NCBI GenBank assembly: GCA_028713595.1
Contig: JAQTNZ010000076.1
Span: 1 to 8,551 of the forward strand
Length of the DNA: 8,551 nucleotides
From: Methylovulum sp.
GTDB taxonomy: Bacteria; Pseudomonadota; Gammaproteobacteria; Methylococcales; Methylomonadaceae
Reading direction: 5' to 3'
The notes under the pieces are model-generated. The model did no database searches. It worked only from the letters and a program-made list of their open reading frames with translations, and was not told the DNA's origin. How positions within the stretch are numbered: position 1 is the stretch's first letter; every line of letters starts with the position of its first letter. Positions 1-5,710 of this stretch are shown piece after piece. Both the position numbers and the translations under genes were made by a program.

Positions 1-282
1 GGCTATTCCTCTTTGGCCTACCTGAAAAAATTTCATATTGATTATTTAAAAATCGACCAATCTTTTGTCCGTAACCTGCATATCAATTCTGATGATATGA
101 CCTTATGCGAAGCGATTATTGTCATGGCCCACAAGTTGGGCATAACGGTGATCGCCGAAGGCATCGAAACAACGGAGCAGCGTGATCTGCTGACCGCCGC
201 CGGCTGCGACTATGCCCAAGGCTATTTGTTTTCCAAGCCCGTGCCCCCGGATGAGTTTGAAAAGTTATTTGTTGTTTGTTAG
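1..282 (+). CDS. EAL-domain c-di-GMP phosphodiesterase, C-terminal fragment
   Basis: This is the last 93 residues of an EAL domain; the open frame enters from the left edge, so the true start lies outside the window. Visible landmarks in order are GYSSL (the segment that normally follows the DDFGT motif), LKIDQSFV with the conserved lysine, VIAEGIET with the conserved glutamate, and CDYAQGYLFSKP with the conserved QGY. In this family these residues take part in metal binding and hydrolysis of cyclic di-GMP to pGpG, so the visible part of the active site looks intact. The protein ends about 16 residues after SKP, so EAL is the C-terminal domain. Any N-terminal GGDEF, PAS or membrane part cannot be seen. 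It is convergent with the propeller gene at 413-1537. The fold is certain; the activity of the full protein is inferred. Confidence 0.93.
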   Translation, partial: GYSSLAYLKKFHIDYLKIDQSFVRNLHINSDDMTLCEAIIVMAHKLGITVIAEGIETTEQRDLLTAAGCDYAQGYLFSKPVPPDEFEKLFVVC

Positions 283-361
283 GAGCAGTAGTGCTGGCGC
301 TTATGTGGGGGCAATTATTCGCGTTTACGGCAGCTTGTGTGCATTGCCAAAAACTGTCCCT

Positions 362-397
362 AAAATGGGGGATGATGGTTTTATCTCCCATCCCCCA
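362..397 (-). terminator. Hairpin terminator between convergent genes
   Basis: The arms TGGGGGATG (366-374) and CATCCCCCA (389-397) are perfectly complementary over 9 bp, with a 14-nt loop. Read on the minus strand, the hairpin is followed by TTTT (362-365), so it best fits as the terminator of the propeller gene ending at 413. On the plus strand no T run follows, so any role in ending the EAL transcript would be weaker. Confidence 0.6.
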
Positions 398-412
398 TGT
401 AAAAGCCAATGG

Positions 413-1537
413 TTACGGTGTGGTATTGACCAAAACGCTGACGGTACTGTCATTAAGGTTGGTCGCCATCACATCCAATCTGCCATCACCGCTCACATCG
501 GTCACGGCTAAAGAACCTGGGTTGTCTCCGGTGGCGTAGTCGGTTTTGGCAAGAAAAACGCCATTGCCTTTGCCTGGTAAGACGCTGACGGTGTTGCTGC
601 CGCCATTAGCGACCACCAGGTCAGGCTTGCCGTTGCGGTCAATATCCGCCACTACCACCGCAAACGGGTCAGTACCCGTACTATAGTCCACTTTGGTCTT
701 AAACGTGCCGTTACCGTTGCCCAGCAAAATGCTGACGGTATTGTCATTGGCATTAGGAACCACCAGATCCGGTTTGCCGTCACGGTTGACATCGTCCACC
801 AGCGCCGAGAACGGGCTGGTGCCTGTTGGATAATCGACTTTAAAATTAAATGTGCCATTGCCTTTGCCCAACAGGACACTGACAGTGTTGCCGCTATAGT
901 TTGTGGTGACCAGATCGGCCTTGCCATCACGGTTGACATCGCTGACCGCCACGGATTGGGGGAATGAACCGACTATAAAATCGGCTTTGGATGGGAATGC
1001 GCCGGTACCCGTGCCCAAAAGCACACTGACCGAGTTGCCGCCTGCGTTGACCACCGACACATCCGGTTTGCCGTCACGGTTGACATCACCCAAAGCCAGC
1101 GCGTAAGGGTTTGTCCCGACCACATAGTCATTCTTGGGTTGGAACGTGCCATCGCCATTGCCCAGCAAGACGCTGATAGTGTTATCGCTATAGTTGGCGG
1201 TGACCAAGTCGGGCTTGCTGTCGCGATTAACATCGCCTATCACCACGGCATTGGTGTTGCCACCCGCCGCATAATCGCTTTTAGGCAGGAACGTCTCGGT
1301 GCCGTTACCCAGCAAAACGCTGACGGTATTGGCGCCGATATTGGCAGTGACCAGATCGGCCTTGCCATCTTTGTTGACATCTCCGCTCGCCAAGGCAATC
1401 GGGGTCGCACCCGTGGCATAGTCCACCTTGGCATTAAACGTGATGGGGGCGGCTTGTGCAAACTCAGGTGCGCACAAGGTAAGGCTGCTAATAGCCACTG
1501 TCAGCAGGCAAAAAGAGGGCTTGATAGTTTTTTTCAT
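413..1537 (-). CDS. Secreted FG-GAP/VCBS seven-repeat beta-propeller protein
   Basis: A protein of 374 residues. The ATG at 1537 was chosen because AGGAAG lies 5 nt upstream and it opens a typical Sec signal peptide: MKK, a hydrophobic stretch at about 8-22, and a likely cut after AQA at residue 29. The frame is open further upstream to 1609, but that would put the signal peptide inside the protein. The mature part is seven repeats of exactly 49 residues. Each carries a DVNxDGxxDL-type calcium-binding loop (first Asp at residue 53, last at 347) followed by VSVLLGxGxGTF. This is the FG-GAP/VCBS repeat of integrin-alpha-like propellers, and seven units suit a seven-bladed ring; the N-terminal TFNAKVDY strand may close the last blade. 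No membrane anchor, lipobox or enzyme domain is seen. It is probably exported and Ca-stabilised, with a binding or adhesive role. The ligand is unknown. Confidence 0.9.
   Translation of the reverse strand: MKKTIKPSFCLLTVAISSLTLCAPEFAQAAPITFNAKVDYATGATPIALASGDVNKDGKADLVTANIGANTVSVLLGNGTETFLPKSDYAAGGNTNAVVIGDVNRDSKPDLVTANYSDNTISVLLGNGDGTFQPKNDYVVGTNPYALALGDVNRDGKPDVSVVNAGGNSVSVLLGTGTGAFPSKADFIVGSFPQSVAVSDVNRDGKADLVTTNYSGNTVSVLLGKGNGTFNFKVDYPTGTSPFSALVDDVNRDGKPDLVVPNANDNTVSILLGNGNGTFKTKVDYSTGTDPFAVVVADIDRNGKPDLVVANGGSNTVSVLPGKGNGVFLAKTDYATGDNPGSLAVTDVSGDGRLDVMATNLNDSTVSVLVNTTP
416..1429 (-). repeat. Seven tandem 147-bp units encoding propeller blades
   Basis: The codons for the repeated Asp-Val-Asn/Ser motif lie at 491, 638, 785, 932, 1079, 1226 and 1373 (left ends on the plus strand), spaced exactly 147 bp with no indel. 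Units 3 and 5 share a long identical stretch around 768-793 and 1062-1087, while the last unit (around 491) has diverged (DVSGDGRLD). The array lies wholly inside the propeller coding sequence. Confidence 0.9.
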
Positions 1538-1559
1538 GATCGCTTCCTGGTAGATGTTA

Positions 1560-1595
1560 TAAGTTGCTATAGTGTGCAAATGGCAACTTAAGCAA
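1560..1595 (-). promoter_or_regulatory. Candidate promoter with overlapping inverted repeat, upstream of the propeller gene
   Basis: On the minus strand, TTGCTT (1590-1595) and TATAGC (1566-1571) are spaced 18 bp and would place the transcription start about 20 nt before the start codon. A perfect 8-bp inverted repeat, TAAGTTGC (1560-1567) and GCAACTTA (1583-1590), overlaps the -10 box and reaches the edge of the -35 box. A third GCAAC copy lies at 1592-1596. The layout fits an operator blocking the core promoter, but no regulator can be named. Confidence 0.35.
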
Positions 1596-1803
1596 CTGCC
1601 AAAACCCAATGTTTTGACGCAGATAACTATAAGCGATAAGCTATTGATTTTAATGTGATGAAATTACCTCTGCCCAGAGTAATATCTACCCTAAAACGGC
1701 AAATTTGCACATGGGCAATGGCATTGAAAAAAGGGGGGGATGACAAAATCCATCGTGTTAACAAATCCTTTCCATTTCTTCAAAAGATAGTCCATAATAA
1801 GAG

Positions 1804-1833
1804 TTGACAGAATATGGCGGCTTAGGGTATAAG
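1804..1833 (+). promoter_or_regulatory. Candidate sigma-70 promoter for the PEP-CTERM gene
   Basis: TTGACA (1804-1809) matches the -35 consensus exactly and TATAAG (1828-1833) matches five of six -10 positions, with an 18-bp spacer. It points toward the PEP-CTERM gene and would give a 5' leader of about 115 nt. The -10 box lies inside the hairpin at 1816-1839, so this call competes with the terminator reading. Confidence 0.4.
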
Positions 1834-1845
1834 CCCGCCTTTTTT
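1816..1845 (+). terminator. Terminator-like hairpin with T6 tract
   Basis: GGCGGCTTA (1816-1824) pairs with TAAGCCCGCC (1830-1839) except for one bulged C, with a 5-nt loop. TTTTTT follows at 1840-1845. This has the form of a rho-independent terminator on the plus strand, yet no plus-strand gene precedes it nearby. It may be a leader attenuator, the end of a small RNA, or a fortuitous palindrome over a promoter. Confidence 0.45.
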
Positions 1846-1849
1846 ATTC

Positions 1850-1892
1850 CGATAACACCCAATCCGATCAATTACAATAATAAATGTTATCG
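1850..1892. promoter_or_regulatory. Inverted repeat in the PEP-CTERM leader
   Basis: CGATAACA (1850-1857) and TGTTATCG (1885-1892) form a perfect 8-bp inverted repeat with a 27-nt AT-rich centre, about 60 nt before the start codon at 1955. It could be a split operator or the base of an mRNA leader stem. Function unknown. Confidence 0.3.
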
Positions 1893-1954
1893 TGCTAGGC
1901 TAACCGACTAACCCAAATAAACGACTCTGCATAGTGCAGATGAGGAGAGACCAG

Positions 1955-2686
1955 ATGAAACAAAATAGATTTTCAATCATCATGTTATGGTTCTTTTTAA
2001 GTTTTTTCATTATGCCGTACGGATACGCAAGTATCGTTATTGACAACACCAATAATGGCACAAACGCGTTCATCGGCAGTAAAAATTTTACTAATTCCAC
2101 CTTTGTGGCTAAATTATTTACAACGCCGACAACAAGACTTCACTTGACCGACATGCTGTTAGGCCTTTCCAGTTCAGGGTCGGCGGGTGCTTTCACCTTG
2201 AATGCCAAGCTTTATGTGACCGATGGCAGCCACCTGCCAACCGGATCTGCCTTGGTGAGCGTGTCAAAGAGCTTCTCATTAGGGGCTTCTGGAACGGGAG
2301 CCTACTACGACTGGTCTTTAGTCGGGGGAGCGTTTGATGCTTACCATCTTTTGGCGAGCACCCAATATGCTTTGGTCTTCTCAACCTCCACGTCAACGGC
2401 GGCCAAGTGGTTGGCCGCAACGCCTACCACTTATACGGCTTACCAAGGTTTCTCATTCAATGGTAGCGCCCAAAGCACAGATAGCGGAAGCACTTGGGGT
2501 ACGTTAAGCAACAGCGGGGCTTTTGAGCTATCTTCCTCGCCTATCCCTGAACCTTCCGCATTTTTTCTCTTTGGTATTGGTGGTTTGGTTCTGGCATGGA
2601 TTCGAAAAGCACCGGGTTCGAAAAGCACCGGGTCGGAAAATTGGATTTTAGGGCGTGTTTATAAACGTCTTTACCGTGTCCGATAG
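1955..2686 (+). CDS. PEP-CTERM sorting-domain protein with frameshift-extended tail
   Basis: A protein of 243 residues from the ATG at 1955, chosen because AGGAG lies 7 nt upstream and the signal peptide begins there (hydrophobic core about 7-20, likely cut after GYA at residue 25). Upstream in-frame GTG 1934 and ATG 1940 fit less well. The mature part is a Ser/Thr/Gly-rich beta domain resembling the 'choice-of-anchor R' type: paired FTTPTT / YVTDGSHLPTGS / AYHLLASTQYALVF strands and a late Trp-containing stretch. PIPEPS (196-201) is followed by a hydrophobic segment (about 202-216) and RK (217-218), the PEP-CTERM signal cut by an exosortase in the inner membrane. Such tails usually stop a few residues after the basic cluster; here 25 more follow because of a 16-bp duplication at 2601-2632. 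Without it the protein would end at 226 residues (stop 2649-2651). No exosortase is present in the window. Likely surface or EPS-associated; substrate unknown. Confidence 0.85.
   Translation: MKQNRFSIIMLWFFLSFFIMPYGYASIVIDNTNNGTNAFIGSKNFTNSTFVAKLFTTPTTRLHLTDMLLGLSSSGSAGAFTLNAKLYVTDGSHLPTGSALVSVSKSFSLGASGTGAYYDWSLVGGAFDAYHLLASTQYALVFSTSTSTAAKWLAATPTTYTAYQGFSFNGSAQSTDSGSTWGTLSNSGAFELSSSPIPEPSAFFLFGIGGLVLAWIRKAPGSKSTGSENWILGRVYKRLYRVR
2601..2632 (+). repeat. Exact 16-bp tandem duplication causing a frameshift
   Basis: TTCGAAAAGCACCGGG occurs twice in direct succession (2601-2616, 2617-2632). Sixteen is not a multiple of three, so the second copy shifts the reading frame of the PEP-CTERM gene. 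Removing one copy gives RKAPGRKIGF and a TAG at 2649-2651, a normal ending for this protein class. Replication slippage is the simplest cause. Confidence 0.93.
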
Positions 2687-2696
2687 CCCATAGCCT

Positions 2697-2984
2697 ATGC
2701 ACGACTGGACATTGGTTTCCATCTTGGTTGAATGGGCAAAAGGCATGATCACCCTGACTTTTATCAGTTATAAGCTGGGTCATGTTTGCTTAAGCGCCGA
2801 AGGCTTGACCCGGTTGGTTATTCCAAAATACGATGAATGGGGGGAGAGCGTGTCGGTAAATAACGTATACGGCCCCATTCGGCTTGATGATGGGAGTTAC
2901 CGTTTGGAATTGGCAATCCAATCCGGTGATACCATTGTCCTTGAGGCAAAATCCATACAAATGCCCGTAATAACTACGGAATGA
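2697..2984 (+). CDS. Uncharacterised 95-residue protein
   Basis: It begins 11 nt after the present stop of the PEP-CTERM gene. An in-frame TAG at 2691-2693 makes the ATG at 2697 the only close start, although no good Shine-Dalgarno sequence precedes it; translation may be coupled to the upstream gene. The protein is small and soluble, with no signal peptide or membrane segment. It opens MHDWTLVSILVEW and alternates hydrophobic and polar residues in a way that suggests a beta-sandwich or barrel, with YDEWGESVSVNNVYGP near 45-60 and LDDGSYRLELAIQSGD near 63-78. The MHDW...EW pattern reminds me of conserved small hypothetical proteins in other bacteria, but I cannot assign a family or function. 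Its codon use looks like a real gene, and it is closed by the hairpin at 3002-3040. Confidence 0.75.
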   Translation: MHDWTLVSILVEWAKGMITLTFISYKLGHVCLSAEGLTRLVIPKYDEWGESVSVNNVYGPIRLDDGSYRLELAIQSGDTIVLEAKSIQMPVITTE

Positions 2985-3001
2985 AGTGTCCGCCGTTTAT
3001 A

Positions 3002-3040
3002 GGCTAAGCCCTTAAGTCGGGATGGCTTAAGGGCTTAGCC
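3002..3040. terminator. 15-bp perfect hairpin between convergent genes
   Basis: GGCTAAGCCCTTAAG (3002-3016) and CTTAAGGGCTTAGCC (3026-3040) are perfectly complementary around a 9-nt loop. It lies 17 nt after the stop of the 95-residue gene and 17 nt after the stop of the AidA-like gene at 3058 on the other strand. Neither side has a strong T run, so it probably acts as a bidirectional terminator or 3'-end stabiliser. Confidence 0.6.
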
Positions 3041-3057
3041 CATAATCAACCTATGTA

Positions 3058-3603
3058 TTAAGCCTGTCGGACACCGACACTGATAGTGGATTCCCACTGG
3101 AAGTATCCGTACAATTGCTGGGTTTGCCCGTCATCCGCCAAGGCATAGAGGGCAAAATTAATATACAGGTTTTCCACCCCCGGCATTGCCACCTTGGTGT
3201 CCAAACTGGCGAAATTCATGCTCTCCAATACCGCAGGCAAACCATTGTCGGAGGCGTTATCCGGCTCCACCGCACCTTCTAGGGTCACCAAATTGGATTT
3301 GAATGCCCGAAATACCTTATTCCCTGAACAGTGCTTCATCCCGTACAAGATCACGGCATCATCGGAATTGCCATAGACGGAGACGGCCCGAAATGATACT
3401 TCCTCGCCTTTGTTGGCCAAAAAGGCTAGGTCGGCATTCACCGGATTGCCGCTGATGTGGCCTACCCCGCTACTTAGCATGAACTGGCCGCTATTATCTA
3501 TAGATGTGGGCCTGCCGGCATTTTTGCTGGGGGCTACATAACGGGCTTTGACAGATTCGGTATTAATCACCATGAGGATGGCGTTTTTATTTTTAGATGG
3601 CAT
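3058..3603 (-). CDS. AidA/PixA-family inclusion-body protein, paralogue 1
   Basis: A protein of 181 residues with no signal peptide, so probably cytoplasmic. It matches the AidA/PixA pattern as I know it: an N-terminal ILMVINTESV strand, a central SGQFMLSSG...HISG segment, GNSDDAVILYG near 77-87, NGLPAVLESMNF near 120-131, and the C-terminal LYGYFQWESTISV. Known members are Xenorhabdus PixA, which forms cytoplasmic inclusions, and Ralstonia/Burkholderia AidA, which is induced by quorum sensing. No enzymatic activity is established for them. A paralogue lies upstream at 3853-4413, and long blocks are shared (NSDDAVI, NGLPA, ALADDGQTQ/TLADDGQTQ, LYGY). A weak AGGTTA precedes the ATG. The 249-bp gap and the terminator between the copies suggest separate transcription. 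Family assignment is firm; the role is inferred. Confidence 0.85.
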   Translation of the reverse strand: MPSKNKNAILMVINTESVKARYVAPSKNAGRPTSIDNSGQFMLSSGVGHISGNPVNADLAFLANKGEEVSFRAVSVYGNSDDAVILYGMKHCSGNKVFRAFKSNLVTLEGAVEPDNASDNGLPAVLESMNFASLDTKVAMPGVENLYINFALYALADDGQTQQLYGYFQWESTISVGVRQA

Positions 3604-3696
3604 AACAGTAACCTGTTAATCAGGGGTAAGTGGGTATTTTGAAAATGGCTAAGGAACGTGCATAAAATAAATCATTATCGTGAGGCGGTTTCCTCT

Positions 3697-3748
3697 TTGG
3701 AGCGCGGGCATCTTGCCCGCAAGAGCGGGCAAGATGCCCGCGCTCCAA
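3697..3748. repeat. REPIN-like palindrome pair
   Basis: Arms at 3697-3720 and 3725-3748 are perfect 24-bp reverse complements around an AAGA loop. Each arm is itself a palindrome (GCGGGCA and TGCCCGC around a 3-nt centre), giving the double-hairpin layout of REP doublets or a miniature mobile element. It is much more GC-rich than the AT-rich DNA on both sides. It sits between the two AidA-like genes and could also act as an mRNA barrier. No target-site duplication is evident. Confidence 0.75.
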
Positions 3749-3799
3749 GACCCGTACCCTTTAGCGTTTGCCTGAATTATTTCCTACCCATTCCTAACC

Positions 3800-3834
3800 A
3801 AAACCGCATCGCCCTCTCGCAAGCGATGCGGCTT
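3800..3834 (-). terminator. Rho-independent terminator of AidA-like paralogue 2
   Basis: Read on the minus strand, CCGCATCGC (3831-3823) and GCGATGCGG (3812-3804) form a perfect 9-bp stem with a 10-nt loop. The stem can extend through A-T pairs and is followed by TTTT (3803-3800). It begins about 20 nt after the stop of the gene at 3853-4413. Confidence 0.75.
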
Positions 3835-3852
3835 AGCTTGTGTCCTAGCCTA

Positions 3853-4413
3853 TTAAGCTACCGTGATGGTAGGATCCCAATAGTAGTATCCATACAGGTT
3901 TTGGGTTTGTCCATCATCCGCCAAAGTATAAAGCGCGATGTAGACATAAAAGTTTTCTGTGCCCGATGCCTTTACTTTTGAATCCAAGCTGCTGAAATTG
4001 ATGGATGCTTGGTCGGCTGGCAAACCGTTGTTGCTAGTGGTGTTAGGCATGACCGCCCGTTGTCTGTTGACTTGGTTGGAGACAAAAGTGTTAAACACTT
4101 GCGCGCCGCTCCAGTAGTTAATCCCGTAAACGATGACGGCATCATCGGAATTGTCATAGATTGACGTGCCTGTGAAGCCCACAAAATCACCCACGTTGGC
4201 TTTGAAATTCAGGTCGGCAGTGCCTTGGCCGCTGATAACGCCCCGTGATCCGGTGACGATCATGAATTGGCTGCTGTGGTTGATGCCTTTAGGGTTGTTG
4301 GGGTCCAAAGGCAGGTTAGGCGGGAAATTGGCCTTGACATACTCGGTGTCAATGACCACCAGTATGTTAATGTTTTGGGAACTTGACGCTCTGTCTTCTG
4401 CTAATTCTGACAT
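3853..4413 (-). CDS. AidA/PixA-family inclusion-body protein, paralogue 2
   Basis: A protein of 186 residues, apparently cytoplasmic. Compared with its neighbour it has a longer N-terminal tail (MSELAEDRASSSQNIN) and a more typical family core: ILVVIDTEYVKANFP, SSQFMIVTG...GVISGQGTADLNFKANVGD, DNSDDAVIVYG, SGAQVF, and the closing YYYWDPTITV. The WDPTI ending and the SGQGTADL block are strong family marks. AAGG lies about 7 nt upstream of the ATG, inside AAGGTCAGTTTT. It has its own terminator at 3800-3834. Members are described as abundant soluble proteins that can form inclusions or depend on quorum sensing; neither property is visible here, and I found no convincing lux-type box upstream. 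The tandem pair probably arose by duplication and has since diverged considerably. Confidence 0.88.
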   Translation of the reverse strand: MSELAEDRASSSQNINILVVIDTEYVKANFPPNLPLDPNNPKGINHSSQFMIVTGSRGVISGQGTADLNFKANVGDFVGFTGTSIYDNSDDAVIVYGINYWSGAQVFNTFVSNQVNRQRAVMPNTTSNNGLPADQASINFSSLDSKVKASGTENFYVYIALYTLADDGQTQNLYGYYYWDPTITVA

Positions 4414-5013
4414 AAAACTGACCTTTTTGATTGTCCCTACTCGTATGGCTTTTCGGTTGCGCCCCGTTTTTTAAAGTGGGTTCTGGACTCCACGTTTTTG
4501 GCGGCGATAACAACCCCCCCCATAAGCCTTAACTCCCTTTTTGAGTCGGCTTTTATGCTGACCCTGACTCCAAGCACCACAGGCCGCTATTTTTAATAGG
4601 CACAACTAGGGCGTAGTTAAGTCAATAATGGAGAGTCATTATCGCGTTTAGACATAGAATAACAACTGGCTTATGTTATTGCTAGTAACTATTACCAAAA
4701 TTAATAAGCATAAATACCATTTTGATATTTGTGTGCTAAAATAGCCTGTGTATCAATCGCTTATGTTTTTGGCTATTTTGGGTGTTTTTTAGAAAGTGTG
4801 AACTGGGTAGCGCATTTTTTCTGATATGGGCGGCAATAGTTGCGGAAAAGGCATCGGAATGGTGCAAAATGCTTTAGCACCTTGGGAGTTTTTGATAAGG
4901 TGGGGAGTGGGTTTGGTTTTGTTGCCATTAACTTAATGGCAGTGGGGGAGAGAGCGTGCTTATCTAGTTGGCTAAGCTTTTGTTGGGCAAACGTGGTGGA
5001 TAAATAATCCCAA
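4414..5013. other. AT-rich, probably non-coding region with inverted repeats
   Basis: No convincing gene is seen in these 600 bp. Perfect inverted repeats are ATAATG/CATTAT (4625-4630, 4637-4642), AATAACA/TGTTATT (4658-4664, 4674-4680), AAAATAGCC/GGCTATTTT (4738-4746, 4771-4779) and TGCCATTAA/TTAATGGCA (4923-4931, 4933-4941). A run of eight C lies near 4514. The part near 4414 must hold the promoter of AidA-like paralogue 2, though no clear -35/-10 pair stands out. The 4738-4779 stem, read on the minus strand, could be a weak terminator for the ATPase-TOPRIM operon. An open frame at 4773-5039 (minus, TTG start) is considered and rejected elsewhere. Confidence 0.5.
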
Positions 5014-5706
5014 TTAAAGTTGAAAGATTTGCTCTTCAATCTTAGCCAATTCCCTAATAAAAACGCGGAAACTGGGGTCTTTTGCGGCTACTGCATCAAT
5101 GTGTTTTCGCGCCAGAAAAGGTCGGCTAAAATCATTGTAACAGCGATACGTTTTTTCGGGTTTTGGCAATTTTTTGTCTTTTTGTGCTAAGCGATCTAAG
5201 GCATCAAAACAACCTACAATCTTAGGCTTGTTGAGCGATTGTTTATTATAGTGGGCATAAAGCCAGCATTCTAAAGAATGGACGCTAATGGCAAAGATAA
5301 TTTTTGCCGATTGTTGCTGGTAAAAGCCCTGCTCACCGCTGTCGATGATGGCGATCAACTTACTGACCACCTTGTCTATTAAGGCTTCGGGAGTAAGCGG
5401 GTTGTTTTCGGCATCAGAATGCGCGACATCAAAGCCTTTTTCGGGGGCGACATCGGTATCGACCTGAATGATAATGAATTGGGTATTCAGCACATCTTCA
5501 CGAAACCGCTGGCTACCCAAATAATGGTTAAGCAATCCTGTCCAACCGCCAATTTCCCCAACTTTTTGTTTTTGGGTGGTTTCGTCAAAAGGCGGTTGCA
5601 GCCTAGTTATGGCCTCGTCCAAGTCTGGATTGTCAAAATATCCGCACAAAATGTTTTCAATCGTGATCTGATCGGTCACGCCTTCACAGGCCAAGCCAAA
5701 TAGCAT
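5014..5706 (-). CDS. TOPRIM-like protein, partner of the adjacent AAA ATPase
   Basis: A protein of 230 residues. It begins with a hydrophobic strand ending in CEGVTDQ (Glu8) and has a second strand IIIQVDTD (Asp83, Asp85). A conserved Glu after strand 1 and a DxD after a later strand are the metal-binding hallmarks of TOPRIM domains in OLD nucleases, topoisomerases and the RloB/DUF4276/DUF4435-type partners of defence ATPases. SVHSLECWLYAHY (141-153) resembles the 'E-x-W-L' block of those stand-alone families. The C-terminal third is basic (KDKKLPKPEK, then SRPFLARKH), which would suit nucleic-acid contact. No signal peptide is seen. The start lies 4 nt after the ATPase stop, with AAAGGG about 10 nt before the ATG inside the ATPase 3' end, so translation is probably coupled. 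A nuclease role triggered by the ATPase is inferred. A non-nuclease TOPRIM function cannot be excluded. Confidence 0.72.
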   Translation of the reverse strand: MLFGLACEGVTDQITIENILCGYFDNPDLDEAITRLQPPFDETTQKQKVGEIGGWTGLLNHYLGSQRFREDVLNTQFIIIQVDTDVAPEKGFDVAHSDAENNPLTPEALIDKVVSKLIAIIDSGEQGFYQQQSAKIIFAISVHSLECWLYAHYNKQSLNKPKIVGCFDALDRLAQKDKKLPKPEKTYRCYNDFSRPFLARKHIDAVAAKDPSFRVFIRELAKIEEQIFQL

Positions 5707-5710
5707 CGGC

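Noticed and set aside
413..1537. CRISPR-like regular repeats
   Set aside because: The 147-bp periodicity is fully explained by protein repeats in one open frame; no short repeat/unique spacer pattern exists.
1139..1591. Plus-strand 150-codon open frame opposite the propeller gene
   Set aside because: It is an antisense shadow: its apparent repeats arise from the 147-bp repeats of the real minus-strand gene.
1575..1605. Possible sigma-54 (-24/-12) promoter from TGGCA and TTGC motifs near the propeller gene
   Set aside because: The GG-to-GC spacing is wrong (14 or 5 nt instead of 10) on the minus strand, and no correct pair is found on the plus strand.
1934..1954. Earlier GTG (1934) or ATG (1940) start for the PEP-CTERM gene
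   Set aside because: They would add charged residues before the signal peptide and lack a well-placed Shine-Dalgarno; AGGAG is correctly spaced for the ATG at 1955.
3610..3630. Lux-box-like CCTG...CAGG upstream of AidA-like paralogue 1
   Set aside because: The half-sites are only 5 nt apart (CCTGATTAACAGG), far closer than a LuxR-type box, and the site overlaps the ribosome binding region.
3658..3981. Plus-strand 107-codon open frame across the REPIN-like element
   Set aside because: It spans a perfect palindrome and a terminator and then runs antisense into the AidA-like gene; no start signal or protein-like pattern.
4773..5039. Minus-strand open frame of 88 codons after the TOPRIM gene
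   Set aside because: It needs a TTG start, overlaps the TOPRIM 3' end by 26 nt, is very basic and low-complexity, and has no recognisable pattern. Another frame of the same stretch looks equally protein-like, so it is probably chance.
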